Notes: generated by a model not told the origin, from the letters alone. A stretch of 64,000 nt of DNA from Shinisaurus crocodilurus (GCA_021292165.1 CM037878.1:195423118-195487117), one strand, 5' to 3'; numbered from the stretch's first letter, positions 1 to 62,465 are shown. Made by a program: numbers and translations.

Positions 1-530
1 GTATACCATATAGGAGAGTAGCAGTGGAAACTGGAGAACCCATTTCTGGGATAGAGACCTTAATTTTATTGGATTATTAATACCTGCAGCCAACTGCAGA
101 GAGATTATGAGAATGCCACATAACTCATTTCCCTTCTGGAAGATTTATCTTGGGTCCTCATTTGGCTAAAAACAACAACCCAAAACTACTACAGGTGGTA
201 TTCCCCCCCTCCTGTGATGTCAGTAAGCCAATGGATAAAGCTGGGTATTTTTATTTCAACCACACTTGAGTCCATTTCTGGGCTCCACCCAGAAGAACAC
301 ACTGGTGACTGTGGTTGTATGAAAGGGTTGCATCTAAGGATCTTTTGGAAGCAACCCAGAGTGAACTAATGAGCCAAAGCCTGGGTTCTATGTTAAATAG
401 TAGTTTGGGGTGTGGTTGATTGGTGAGCACTCATTGTAGAGCATCTGACTAATTGCATTACAGGTTGATCAGTTTCTGGATGTTGATCGGAAGGCCTTGA
501 GCACCAAATTGATTTAAGGTGCTAGACATT

Positions 531-697
531 CATAGATCATAGAGTTGGAAGGAGCCTACAAGGCTATCAAGTCCAACCCCCCTGCTCAATGCAGGAAACT
601 AGAGGAGGGGTCTCCCATCCAAGTAATAACCAGGCCTGACCCTGCTTAGCTTTCCACGCTCAGACAAGCTGAGCCAGCGTGAGCCACAGGCCTGTAT
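531..697 (-). mobile_element. 5S-rRNA-headed SINE with CR1-like tail, copy 1
   Basis: On the - strand the head carries AAGCTAAGCAGGGTC, then a GGCCTGGTTATTACTTGG match, then ATGGGAGACC: the A-box/C-box part of the 5S rRNA internal promoter. The 3' part (TTGGACT..., CTTCCAACTCTATGAT) resembles the 3' tail of CR1 LINEs, which end in short ATGATCT-type repeats. Other copies: 14411-14586, 28994-29066, 49531-49617, 49721-49901. Confidence 0.7.
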
Positions 698-964
698 ATT
701 TAAATAAATTGCTTTGATTTTCAGCATGCACCAGGAGATTGGTGAATTGTTTGAAAAGTAAAGGAAGTGACTGGAGATTCATCATGTCTTATGAACTAAC
801 AGGGATTTAATAAATTTATATTTCATTTGAAGTTGTTGGATTGATTGGATAGTTTATGGACTCACTCAGAATGAGTGCAGTGAGCTTCCTGTAAGATCAC
901 TGATTTGAAAAATAATGAATGAATGGTGATACTAACATACTAGTGTATGGATTATGTTATTAAT

Positions 965-1095
965 AATTTATATAGCATTCACTTCTATTTTGCTAAATGT
1001 GGCACAATATTTACATTTTGTCTGAATAGCCATGTGAGGTAAGCCATTATCCCATTTTTAGATGTGGAACTGAACTGGCACTCAGAACCAAACAG
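965..1095 (-). mobile_element. MIR-like SINE remnant
   Basis: Contains a diverged antisense MIR pattern: CATGTGAGGTAAGCCATTAT, CCCATTTTTAGATG, then a GGAACTGAACTGGCACTCAG-like stretch. Degenerate. Confidence 0.4.
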
Positions 1096-2135
1096 TAAAA
1101 TATTTTAAATATTTCTAAGTATTATATATAATTTTGTATTTCTGCAAACCTCGGGGTTCCCCAAAGCCTGCTGATACTTCTTTCTTATGTGTGGATAGCC
1201 CCTTTTTGGCTACACAAGGATCCACATTCAGAGAATAAGTTCACTATTACAATATAGGATATGGTGCATCACTATGCAGGAACTTTTTCAGAGGCCTTCA
1301 CCTTGTGGGTGAAACATTAGATATGTTCCAGTAAAGATGGGAAAGCGAAAGAGAGACGTGTGTGAGGGAGCAAAGAGAAGACTAGCAATTTCTTTGCTTC
1401 TTTTCTTTATAAATAAATAGACTTCTGTTCCTTCTTGTATCAGACATCAATGTGATTCTTTGTCCTGTGATGCTTAAGCATGGAATGGCACAGAAAGCAA
1501 TTCTCAGTAGTGCTGCAGCTGTGAAGTTACCTCAAAAGAGAGAATGTGGGTTTTCTTTTTCTTTCCCTTAAAAGATTTGGGCAGGTAGTTTGAGTACACA
1601 GATCCTCCTATTGTTGCTTATTGTCCTTAACTTTTGAAATCTAAATTACAGAAACAAAACAACTACACTTGTAAATGAGGCTGCAGTAATGTCTGCACAT
1701 ACAAACATTTTTTTTCCTGTAAGGCATCAGCCTGAAGTGCCAGCATATTGTATATTAATCTCAGGGTGTAACCTAACAGAGTTCCTTGTCCCAAGATTGT
1801 AGGGCAAAGTTATTCTTTGCTCTAGCTATCTCATAGACTTAAGATAGCTAAGCATATTTAAAAATGAAACTACTGGTAAAACAATCCAATGTGAAAAACA
1901 ACCTGCCACTAAACATCAGACCTGTATAAAAATACAGATGTCCTACATCACCTCCAGAAAGTGATCTGGAAAATAAGTACCGTTAACATCTGGCAATCCT
2001 ATAAATAGGGCAAAGCTTGAAAATTCAGGCTTTAAAAGATCTTACAGAAAGGGAAAAAATAATTCAAAGTTGTTTTTAAATATTTTGATTTTATAAAACT
2101 TGCTCTACACTAGTATACTCTATGGCTGACTGTGT

Positions 2136-2157
2136 GGGTGTGGGTGGGAGAGGGGGG
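2136..2157 (+). other. Potential G-quadruplex run
   Basis: Four G-runs (3, 3, 3 and 6) separated by loops of 3, 1 and 3 nt, inside a purine-rich stretch extending to about 2180. Confidence 0.4.
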
Positions 2158-3992
2158 AGGAGGAAGAGGGAAGGGATAGGGTAGCGTATGGACTTAGTAG
2201 TACTCATGTGCTTTAGGAGCTATGTACTGGTATAATGATACTTACTATCTTCAGTAGTCAAAATGTTTCAAACTATAGTTCAAACTACGTAAGATCAATT
2301 TTTTTTGCTCAAGAAAAATCTGAATATGTTTTTCAAACTCCCTGATTTTGCTCATTTTTTGCTCATTTTTGTCCTAATTTTTGTTGGGTCGTTATGAATT
2401 GGTTGTTGCCAAGCAAACATTTCCTACAGCGTGCTGAGACCATGATCTTGCAGAAATAATACTCTACCCTAGTCATTGCCCACTAGAGACTTTTGCAACA
2501 ATTTAAAAACACATTCATTGTTATGTTAAAATATTATTTTGGCACAATAATTTTGTCTGGCCTGTTGGAGTCTTAATAGAACACTTCCTTGGTGATCTCA
2601 TGTTCTGCTTAATAGAATGCTTCCTAGATTGATCAAACCAGTTTGATCAAACTGGCAAACAATAATTTGAATGAGTCCTCCAAACCATGGTGTGTGCAAG
2701 TTCAGAGCTTTTCCTAATACTTCAAAACATGGTATAACTATCACTTTGTAAAATTAAAGTGTATTAGTGGGCCATCCTATTATAGTGAAAGCAAAAGTAG
2801 ACTATGCAAAACTGAACACAGCCACTGTGCTATCATGTGCAGGATCCCAAGGCACAAGAGGAAATAAGGACTTCTACATACACAGCCTTATACACACGAT
2901 CACTATACAGGGAAAACAAAATGTCCGCAATGAAAAGGAAGAAGATATCTATTGCCTCGTTTCTGAATATACAATAAGTTGCCTGAGCAAAATTGGAAAT
3001 AACATTGGTATACTGTCTGCTCTGATCACGGCAATGTGTGTATATTAACTTCCACACTCAAGATGCGAAAGGTAATTCATTTTCAAACACTGGTACAGAT
3101 AACCATCTACCTCTTATCTGTGTGCCTGCCTAACCCGCCATCTTCACTGAACTATTAGAACTGAACACTTTTCCGCATGTGAGCATCTCTGGATTGAGCC
3201 ATTGCTCAACCTAGTGGATAACGTACTCTGTTGTCTTCATCCTTATTGTTGGTACTGTCGCACCTGTGGCAGTGTAGGTAGAAGGAACAAAAGTCATCTC
3301 ATTACTAACAATGTGTATGAGGATGCAATCTGATTTATTTATGCCAAGCTAATTCCCATTTACTGTCTTCAAGACAAAATGTATGTTATATCCAGTGATA
3401 ACTGGAATGCTAATCTGGAAAACAAAGGAAGATGTTTTGAAGGAAGATGTAGTATGTTTGTGTTTAAGTAGTTTTATAGATACAATGATTTTCCTTTGTA
3501 AAGGTATTCTAGATCTTAAGAGGCAATAATAAAAAGCACATTTATACAGAAATATTGTTACTAAGAGCTGTATTTTATTAGGATACATATCACTTTGGCC
3601 AGTTCTAATGTACCATATTTGCACCCATAGAATGGCTCTTGAATGAGGGAATATGTGTATAAGTAGTTTATTGGAACAGAACATTGACACAATCCTATAG
3701 CCTTGCAGCTATTCAGAAACAGCTACCACAGTTTGAGGAAGTTGCACAGATCAACTGTTACAATATATGCACCTCTATAAATTATTCCAGTTTTACTAGA
3801 ACTCAAGGCTGCAAAATTCATGGGTTTATTTATTTATTGAAATCTGTTGCTGTCAAAATGAAAATGTTCTTCTGTAAATTGTACCAATTGCAATCTCAAA
3901 CATGCTAGAAATTATTCAGGAAAATCTGTGGAAGACCACACAGTAGAATCCAGATCCCTTAAGGGCTGTAATGTTCATTCATTATCATTAGA

Positions 3993-4230
3993 GAGCCAGT
4001 GTGGCGTAGTGTTTAGAGTGTTGGACTGGGACTTGGGAGATCCGGGTCCTAGTCCCCGCTCGGCCATGAAACTCACTGGGTGACTTTGGGCCAGTCACTG
4101 CCTCTCAGCCTAACCTACCTCACAGGGTTGTTGTGAGGATAAAATGGAGAGGAGGAGGAGGATTATGTAAGCCGCCTTGGGTTCCTTGCAGGAAAAAAGG
4201 TGAGGTATAAATATAATAAATAAATTAATT
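3993..4230 (+). mobile_element. Sauria-type tRNA SINE
   Basis: tRNA-like head (GAGCCAGTGTGGCGTAGTG), then GGGTGACTTTGGGCCAGTCA, CCTACCTCACAGGGTTGTTG, and an AT-rich tail of AATAAATA units. This is the Sauria SINE plan of squamates, whose tail matches Bov-B LINEs. One of about nine copies in the window. Confidence 0.85.
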
Positions 4231-4571
4231 AATTAAGGTGTTCTCTAAGGATGTACACATGAGAACATTTAAGTACAAGTGGGTTATAAGTGTAAGGTTT
4301 CCAGGGTCAATAATGTAGAGGGATATGAATAATCAATTCCAACGTAATTTGTCTGCATGTATGAGTTTATTGGGTGACTGTTATTTGAACATGGAATACT
4401 GCATTGGAATCTTATTTTGTAGCCTATCTCTGAATACTGCAGAGCACTGAAATATTGTAACTCATCAATATTTTTGACAGTTTAATTGTTGTTTTAAGCG
4501 GAGATGTTGCAAACTAGTGCATCACAAGTATTGGGTCATAAAAATATTGAATTCATACTGCGTTATATCCA

Positions 4572-5264
4572 ACTAGCTGTTGCCTGTGGCTGCGCTTGCG
4601 TGGATTTTAGGATTTGGTACAATGGAAAAGATACAGTGTCTCTGACTGAAAGTGTAATGTTTAGGCTGGGTGCTGGCAGCAGAAAACTTTTCTGACAGAA
4701 ATATCTGATCTTAAAGAAAAATCAGGCTAATCCTGAGAGTCTATAGCTGATGAAGAGTGACCGTGCCAAGTTTGGGGTAGATCCGTCAAAATGTAATGGA
4801 GCCTATGCGACAACGCCCCACACACAACAGTAATTGAGTCATGTAAAAAGTTTCCCTCCCTTTTCACCCCCTCAGAGAACATTCTAAATGGCCTAGGGGA
4901 GATTTGCATACCCAGCCCTATTGGCCCCTGCAGGAATTCATACGGACATTCTAAGTGTCGTATGGGCTATTTGCATAACTGCTCCTATTGGCTCCTGCAG
5001 CAATTATGAGGTGAGGCCGATTTGCATAACTGCTCCCCTGTTGTTTTGCCCATAGGAGATATGAGAGTGGGGCAATTTTGCCCCCCCTTTTCACCCCCTT
5101 AGGGATGGAATTTCCAAAAATCCTTTCTTAGTGGGGGGTCTACGTCATAAAAGCAATGTCCCTTCAAAATTTCACGTTCCTAGATTAAACGGTTTGAGCT
5201 GGGCGTTGATGAGTCAGTCAAAATCAGTCAGTCAGTCAGGACACCTTCTTTTATATATATAGAA
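4572..5264 (+). repeat. Unclassified ~0.7 kb interspersed repeat, copy 1
   Basis: Starts ACTAGCTGTTGCC and ends with GTCAGTCAGTCAGGACACC plus TTCTTTTATATATATAGA. Highly similar along its length to 39829-40504, with indels. No terminal inverted repeats, no coding frame, and a (GTCA)n run before the AT-rich end. Similar 'tagctgttgcccgcgg' ends occur in repeats of many animals, but I cannot assign a class. Confidence 0.75.
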
Positions 5265-5480
5265 TAATCCTTCTTGCCGACGGAACAGCTTCTGTCACTG
5301 GAACAGTTAGGGGGTGGTTCCCCCCTGCAGCCCCCACCCGCACCTTCAAAATCTACCCTTGAGGGTTGGTGGGAGCCTCCAGAGTAAATTTTGTGGGGGC
5401 ATGAGGGGTGCAGGAGTGAGAAAAGGAGGAGAAGGTCCTGTTGCATGATTGGAAATCCACTCACATGACATTGGATTGTA
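5265..5480. repeat. Diverged repeat shared with 23030-23230
   Basis: Shares a pattern with 23030-23230: a GAACAG core after CTTCTGTC, a GC-rich middle, GGAGGAGAAGG, then TTGCATGATT...CACTCACATGACATT. Unclassified. Confidence 0.45.
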
Positions 5481-7591
5481 ACTTGAATAATGTGGGAGTT
5501 TTTTAAATGGAAGCCTCTAATTGTTACAAGGCACTTTTGTTTGGCTGGATGCATGGTGCATCTAAGAGTTTCTGGTTTTGTTAAACTGTCTTGGGACAGT
5601 TTAACAACAAGAAAAATTATAGACTCCCTAATTCTAAAGATATATGTAACTGTGACAGTACATATTATTCTGTGCAAGACTATCATGTTTATGCTTCATA
5701 TCAAGTTAAATAACTTGTGTATTGGGTTACTGCCATAAATGGTACCATTATGATCAAAATGATTGTAGAAACGATGAAGAGATTAGTTACCGTATGTCAT
5801 GTCCACCATATGCCCAATTCTGTGTGATGTAACACTTTTGTGTGATACTGGTATTGACTCAAATGGCCATACTGGCTGTTACTGGTTTACTACCATTGGT
5901 GCACCCTTCTGAGCTGGCAGCACATTGGCCCAACTCGACAAGTCATGGTTTTGCACTGGTGTGACAGTCAAATGGGTTGCAGTCTGTGGTACTACTAGCC
6001 CTCTAACACAAAGCTTCTATGGCTTGTTGAAATCCAGTTTTCATCCTTGCTCAATTGTGAAATCCAAGTGTGATTCGACATGCATAGGGCATTGCAGGAC
6101 TTATTTTAACTTAATTAGGCTAAGTGTTGCCTGCACTAGTTGCTCTAGCTGTTCTGTTGACCGTTGTGCAACCACTAGCAGAACAATGCCAACTCATGTA
6201 TTTTTTCTGTTAGTGTAACATTGGATATAATCCAGTACTTATATCCAGAAGAATTCTCTGGGTACAGGACAGGGCTTTAAGGTAATTTAAGATAACAATG
6301 CCATTTTGGACGACTCTGTACTTTCGAATACAAGCTATTTGTGTCTTTCTATCCTGTTGGATATTTCTCATGGGCTCTACATTTTAAAGACTTGGGGGAG
6401 GGGATTATGCACAACCTTTAATCAGAGTTTTAATTAGAAAATCATCTGTGTTTCTTTCCAAAGAAGTAAAAACCTTTTAACTAAGGATAAGACACCAGGC
6501 TTTTCCTCAAGGAAAAATAAAATAAAAGGGGTTTACTTACTATTTGTATTGTACAAAGTACAAATTACTCCAATAAATAAAATTAATGCTTAGGAAGAAG
6601 TGTCCTAATTTACCACGATTGTGAAACTATGGGTGGGGAATCAGTCTGAATGGTTGATGAATTATATTAGGGCAATGAAATAAAAGCACCACACAGCTCC
6701 AAAGAACTGCTCACATAAATAATGCAGAGACATCTGCTAGAGTCATGCATGACCTTCAGCTTTAGGGAAACCTGTAGATGAGCATAGCTTAAAGCAGCAG
6801 ATGCTACTCTAAGCAGCAGGCATCGCTGAACAGAGTTTCAATGAGCAAAGGGTCTCTTAGTTGCCAGAAAAGAGACACACGCCAGTTATGAAGCAAAGAA
6901 CCTGTAGGAATTCACTCTTTATTCTATCACTTAGGCGGTTTTATACTTCATGGTTTTGAGAGGGTGTAATGTAAATGTTGGAGTTATTGGGCTAAATATT
7001 GAAAAACTGATACTGTGAGAGTTGTTTGTTTTGAAAGGAAAATAAACATGACCTCCCAATACATTGTTTATGCATACTGTAATTCTGTATTTTAAAATAC
7101 GTTTTTTGATATAAAAATCAATTTTTAAAGCTTATATGGTTGCAAATCACTGCCCACATGGTCATGTTCTGTTTCTATAGGCGTTCTTACATTAGTGAAT
7201 TATGGAATCTGTACTCGTGTGCCCTATTACCTAATTACACAATAACTACCATGATTTGATTTTTCAGGGGTGTCTGTGATTGCTTCCTCATCCAGTGGTG
7301 CTGGATGAGCTGGCTTTCCTAGTCTTGCTACTTTGGGTTCTTTCACTTTCTGCCACACAAGTCCACATTGCTGAGACAACTGTATAGTTTGCACAGTGTA
7401 AGGAAGGTGTAAATAGCTCTCTGTGCTTTAATGTGGGGTTGGAATGATGTGGGTCTGTATGACCCAAATGGCTGCACCACATTGCCAAATAAGCAAAAGT
7501 GCATTATGTCTCAGTAGTTTGTTCTAAATATATCCCTGCTGTTTGTTCTTCAGTGTTTGCTTGTGGCTTTTAAAATTACATTCACTTAGCA

Positions 7592-7829
7592 CAGGGTTGG
7601 TAGCCTGTTGACCTCTAGGTGTTTGGACTACAATTCCCATAATCCCTGACTATTCCCATAATCCCTGACTATTGGCCATGCTGGCTGGGGCTGATGGTGG
7701 TTGAAGCCTGTTGCCCTCTAGGTGTTTTGGTCTACAACTACCATCAGCCCCAGCCAGCATGGCCAATGGTCAGGGATTATGGGAATTGTAGTCCAAAACA
7801 TATGAATGGCACCAGGTTGCCTACCCCGG
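7592..7829. mobile_element. hAT-like foldback (compound) element
   Basis: Outer ends CAGGGTTGGTAGCCTG and CAGGTTGCCTACCCCGG are imperfect inverted repeats. Inside, a large palindrome built around TTGGACTACAATTCCCATAA and GCCAGCATGGCCAATG is present as if one copy sits inside another, plus a short tandem duplication at about 7633-7670. The same internal motifs recur at 29937-30080 and 56234-56361. Confidence 0.6.
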
Positions 7830-8344
7830 ACCTAACAAGTCGTAGGAATGGATTGTAAAGAAGATGGCCTGCTTGACCCGTTAAAATAGAATATGACTGA
7901 GCTGGAATTGCAGGTTCTACAATTGTAGGAGTGGGAAGCAGCCATATTGCTGGAGTTGGAAAACCTAAGCTGCAACTACAGCTTTGTCTCTGTGGCAGGT
8001 TCTTGAGTCCCAGAGCCTTGGCCTGCTGGCTTTGTTCTTTTGGAACTGTTGAGCAGCACTGTAGTAGTAATGCTGAATGAGAAAATATGGGGAAGTTCTT
8101 TCAAAGCTTTAAATACCCAAATTTAGAAATTTAGGTGCTTCAGATTCTTATGGTCACTTCATGTTGATGAATGTCGGCTGTAATTCAGATATAAATGAAA
8201 GCATGTCTAGAGTGTTCCCATATAAACTAATGTTTACATAAAAATGTAAATGATTATGCATCAAAAGTTGTGTTTGTCATTCTTCCTCTTTGAACAGAGC
8301 GTGGATTCTTCTTGCAAACCTCATCATATTGAGGTGGGGCTAAG

Positions 8345-58434
<50,090 letters not shown>

Positions 58435-60006
58435 ATGTTTTAGAAGAAATTGCAAATGGACCAGCATTGAATGTGTGGGTAGAAGCACTCTTCAAAACTA
58501 TTTTTAACATTTCTAGAACTGCAAGAACTGAGGGAAACAAACAGAATGGAAAAAAACAACAACCCCAGAGTGTACAACAAAAGCAACTCTCCCAGGCGAC
58601 AGAAGCCTGCAATGTTTTGTCCATATTCTTCACCAAGGAGTTAAAACACAATCACTTAGGGGGGAGGGGTGGGGGTGGTTTCCACCTGGAATATTCAGCC
58701 TTTGGAAGCAAGCAGGAGGCCACCAGCAGCTAAAACCCTGCAGTGTTTGGTTTTGGTCTCTGAGAACTCGTTCTGATGGCTGCAGAAGAGAAGAGGAACA
58801 GCTGTGCCAAAAATAATAATAATATTAATAATAATGATTAAAAACAAAACAGAAAACATATAAAGCAAAATGCTTTGCTAAACCAAAATGGGAAAAAGAA
58901 TCCTCCTCCATGCGGTGTTGTATTTTTTTCCTTCCAATCTGGACACTACAGTTGCTCTCCCAAAGGACGTTCAAAGACCAGTTTGTACTGATGACACGCG
59001 CAACTTTGTAATCACAACACTTTCTATTTTCTAGACTACTTTTATTTGTTCAGTGGTTGTTGTTTTTCTATCAGCTGGAATATTATAGCCGTGAGGATCA
59101 CAGGCATAGGTTTGAACTGAATCTTTTTTCTTTCTTTCTTTCTTTCAGTGCCCTTTTTTGTTTGTCTGTTTTGTTTTGCTTTTTCCCTTTATGCCCATAG
59201 TAAACGCAGGCAGTGGGCATAATGAAAAGTTGTAACAGACTGCTTCTCTCCTCTTCCCCCCCCTTTCCCCCCCTTCTCTCACAACTACTTCTTTTTATTA
59301 CTCCCATGCTTCCCATCTTAGAGTCTCAAGGGCACTTTCAAAAATTGTGTAATAAGTGCTTTATGTAAGAATGCAGTGCCGGGAACGCTTTTTACAGGAG
59401 AAAGATGACTTTTTAAAGAAGAAAGAACCCAGTGTATTTTTGGAAAGAAAAAGAAGTATTTTTTACGTTAAAACACAATTTTAGAAGCTTAAAATCTCTA
59501 CCAGATGTAGACCAGATTGTGTTAGTCATTGAAAAGAACACTTCAGATGGATCCTGATACACATTTAAAGATGCAGTATCCTTTTTATCTCCTCATGAAA
59601 GGCAATTTGCTAAAACAACACATTTCAAGGTGCTTCTTTTTAAAAACAACAAGGGCATCAATTATAATCGCATTATTTCAGAAATCTAGAGTTCTGAAAT
59701 TAGATATTTCTTTTTGAGTCATCATATATATGCTAATGTGTTGTTTTTTAATCATCTTTCTTGCAAAAGCAGTTCCACCGTGGCATAAGGCCTGATCCTG
59801 CCTTTCCATTCAAAATGGACAATTGTTTTTACTTTTCTGAGTAATAAAAGGACTAGTCTAGATTTTCAGTATATAGAAATGTTATTACTGGCTGGCCACC
59901 TCTGTTTACAAATGCTGCTAGGTTGGTGCCTCTGTAGTAGAGATTTACAGTGTGTTCACTTTTTCGGACAGCTTCTCCACTGCCCAAGGTAATAACATAT
60001 TAAAGC

Positions 60007-60090
60007 TGCAATCCTATATCCACTTACCTGGGAGCAATTCCATTAAATTCAATGGGACTTGCTTCTGGGTAGACATGCATAGGATTGCAC
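60007..60090. repeat. Small hairpin repeat in the TBL1X 3' UTR
   Basis: TGCAATCCTATATCCACTTA ... ATTAAATTCAATGGGACTTG ... ATGCATAGGATTGCA. Best-preserved copy of the family; the ends TGCAATCCTAT / ATAGGATTGCA are exact inverted repeats. Confidence 0.6.
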
Positions 60091-60789
60091 TGGAAGAGGT
60101 ATTAAGATTAGAATTTAAATACGGGTTTAAGCCAACAAACAGCTGCCGGAATATTAAAAACAGCAAATCATTATTCCTTTTTCTCCACAACCAATTTTGA
60201 AATATTGCAAAAATTGCATGTACTTTTACCTTTACCCGAGGCACTCCACACACTGTATAGATCAGCAAGCTTTCCATAAGAGGATACTGCACTTTTAACA
60301 ATGGTAAACACTGGGTCTTTATGTAGGCCTGATATTCCTAGGGTTGAACAAGTAATAGTTCCCTAATATAAGAAATCTGATTTTTATTTTAAAAACAAAC
60401 TAGCTAACTTTAGAGCCAAGTGAAGTGCACTTTGTCAAAGGTAAGGGTCGTTTTCAGTTTTTTGGGTTTCTTTCTTTTTCTTTCTCTTTTTCTTTCTTTG
60501 CCTTTTAAAAATGCGGTTGTCAATTGCAGAATTGTTCTTTCAGCCACTCACTGATAGTCTGAATTCTGGCTTCTGAAGTTTTATTGTCTGTGTCAGACTT
60601 GAAGCCAGGCTTGGTTCCTATTTCAGCATTTCCCAGCTTCTGTTGAAACATCTCCCTCCCCTCATATGCCTGTTTTGTCTATACACCCCTCCCCTCTCAT
60701 ACACACAAACACACTCTCAGCAAATCACCTTGTGTGTTGTAGTTCATTTGTTTCAAGGAGAGAATCAACAGATCATATTCAGTGTCTTG

Positions 60790-60795
60790 AATAAA
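60790..60795 (+). terminator. TBL1X: Candidate poly(A) signal of TBL1X
   Basis: AATAAA followed about 35 nt later by a GU-rich downstream element. Strongest such pair in the 3' region. Use of the upstream AATAAA at 59843 is possible. Confidence 0.55.
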
Positions 60796-61613
60796 TTGCT
60801 ATATTTTGATATTAGAAAACTCTGTGTGTGTTGTTTTTCCTTTTTTTCTATGTCATTAACATTTAGCATTTTTCTTTAGGTTGCATTGTGTCATCTTGTA
60901 TTCTTCTGCCTTTTATATTAATCAGGGCCATATGCAGTCTGCAGGCTGATTCCTATACGTATAAAGTTTGCAGATTTAGAAAATGTAAATAATTCTGTTT
61001 CTGATTATGGAAAGGGGGAAAATACGTAAGGTACTGAAACAGCCCTGATCACTAGAAATCCTCTAATTATATATACACAGTGATATATACACCACCTCAA
61101 ATTTCACCAGGCATTATCTACACACTTTCAGACAAGTTTATGGACTAGAAGAAACTTGTAGGGATTTGAGATTCCCAAATTCTGCACAACTGCCAAATTC
61201 CATGTTCACACAATGTAATAATGGAATTGTGATGTATTCCTAGCCTAACTGATCATTTTTAAAGAGGAAAGCAAATAATGTTCACCAATCAAGATTTCAT
61301 AGTTCTGAGATACATTTGTGATTGATTTACATGTGAAAAGTCATTCAGTATTATGTGTGATAGCACAAAAGCTGAACATACGTACTTTCAATAAGAAGGA
61401 TTTACTTATGAAATATATTTCTACATTGTTTAATCAGCAGTTGTCCCACAAATGCGGGTCATCACTTGATTTCACAGTCATCAAGTAATGAGTAAAACTT
61501 GTGTTCTCCAAAGAAGAGGAAATTTTTTTAATGAATAGCGATAAAATATGTAAACTAGATAAATACAAAATGAATAAGCCGATACATAGGCAATGCAATG
61601 TGCATGACACATC

Positions 61614-61834
61614 ATTCCAAACCACAATAAAGGGCCAGCAATTAATTGCTTATCAGTTCATAATAAACTGATGTTAAAATGTGAAACGTTTTGGCTTAAA
61701 ATGCCAGTTTGTCTCTAGACTGAAGCTGGCATTTTATGCAGAAATGCTTCACATTTTAACGCTTATTTAAAAAAAATCTTTTAAAATTTATAAACTAGGT
61801 GCACAGTTGCTGATCATTTATTGTGGTTTAGAAA
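61614..61834. repeat. Foldback element between the two genes
   Basis: Outer arms CCAAACCACAATAAAGGGCC and ATCATTTATTGTGGTTTAGA, inner arms GTTAAAATGTGAAACGTTTT / GCTTCACATTTTAAC and AAAATGCCAGTTTG / GCTGGCATTTTAT. Palindromic MITE-like. Confidence 0.6.
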
Positions 61835-62465
61835 CAAAAGCAGCATGTGGGCAGGACTGCACTTTGACCCCTCACCTTTGACCTGTCCCACTTGGGTGGC
61901 CCTACAGCAATCTAAAACTGACTAGCATCGTTTTCAGGATCCTCGAGGTACCACAAACCCTTCATCACAAGAAGTTGGCAGACCCTTTGTAGGACAAATC
62001 AACAGCTTAGAGCGTGTCGCAATAACGGAAGGGAATAGCAAGGAATATAATGTAAACCCCAAAGGGTTTAGCGGGGTCTGTGTGGGTGTCTTTGTATTTG
62101 TACTTCCTCAGTATTTATGTTGTATCTATTCTGATATTCTGGACCTTGTACGTATCCCAACCAAATTTGTGGCAAAAAAAGTGAGGCATGGCTGTGACTT
62201 AAGTAGATTAGAATATTCTAGCACTTGATTCTGACTCTGAACATGGCTTGAGTCCATGTTCAGGTTATCTATCCAAAATGTGCTTTTGCACAGGCTGAAG
62301 AGTAGAAAGCTGTCAAAAGTTAAACAAGCAGAGTGTTCAGGCTTGTGAGTGGACTGGTGCAGGAAGAATGGTGGGAAATCTGAATTTCAAAGGAGGAAGA
62401 ACTAGCGAGCCACTCCATGATAGCATTTTTGGGGTCTCCAGCGCCTCACTGTAATCCTTTTCCAA
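61800..62465 (-). other. GPR143: Possible GPR143 3' UTR
   Basis: Non-coding sequence downstream of the putative GPR143 stop. A - strand AATAAA (TTTATT on +, 61817-61822) is the nearest canonical signal I see, but it lies at the edge of a foldback repeat, so the UTR end is uncertain. Roughly 1 kb separates it from the TBL1X poly(A) signal. Confidence 0.3.

Larger units (their letters stand above)
1..8297. other. Region upstream of TBL1X coding exon 1, probably a 5' intron
   Basis: No coding exon is recognised. Because exon 1 has a splice acceptor before its ATG, this is probably intron between a non-coding 5' exon and exon 1. It contains a 5S/CR1-type SINE, an MIR-like remnant, a Sauria-type SINE, a long unclassified repeat and a hAT-type foldback, annotated separately. 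Between these (about 1100-3990, 5480-7590, 7830-8297) I see AT-rich sequence without structure. Open frames of 60-150 codons here show no family resemblance. Confidence 0.7.
58435..60812 (+). other. TBL1X: TBL1X 3' UTR (inferred extent)
   Basis: The sequence after the TAA is AT-rich with no coding signal. The best poly(A) site is AATAAA at 60790-60795 followed within about 35 nt by a GT-rich stretch (gtgtgtgttgttttt), the classic cleavage layout. An earlier AATAAA at 59843-59848 could give a shorter form. The UTR contains (TTTC)n tracts near 59127-59150 and 60462-60500 and one copy of a small hairpin repeat (60007-60090). The exact end is inferred. Confidence 0.6.
60813..62465. other. Space between TBL1X and GPR143
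   Basis: AT-rich. Contains one foldback element (61614-61834). No other gene is visible. Part of it (about 61800-62465) is probably GPR143 3' UTR. Confidence 0.7.

Noticed and set aside
531..697. 5S rRNA gene or pseudogene
   Set aside because: Only the internal-promoter half matches 5S rRNA, and the same CR1-like tail follows in several copies, so it is a SINE family.
5228..5738. 152-codon - strand and 82-codon + strand open frames
   Set aside because: No domain, overlap each other, and overlap repeat sequence.
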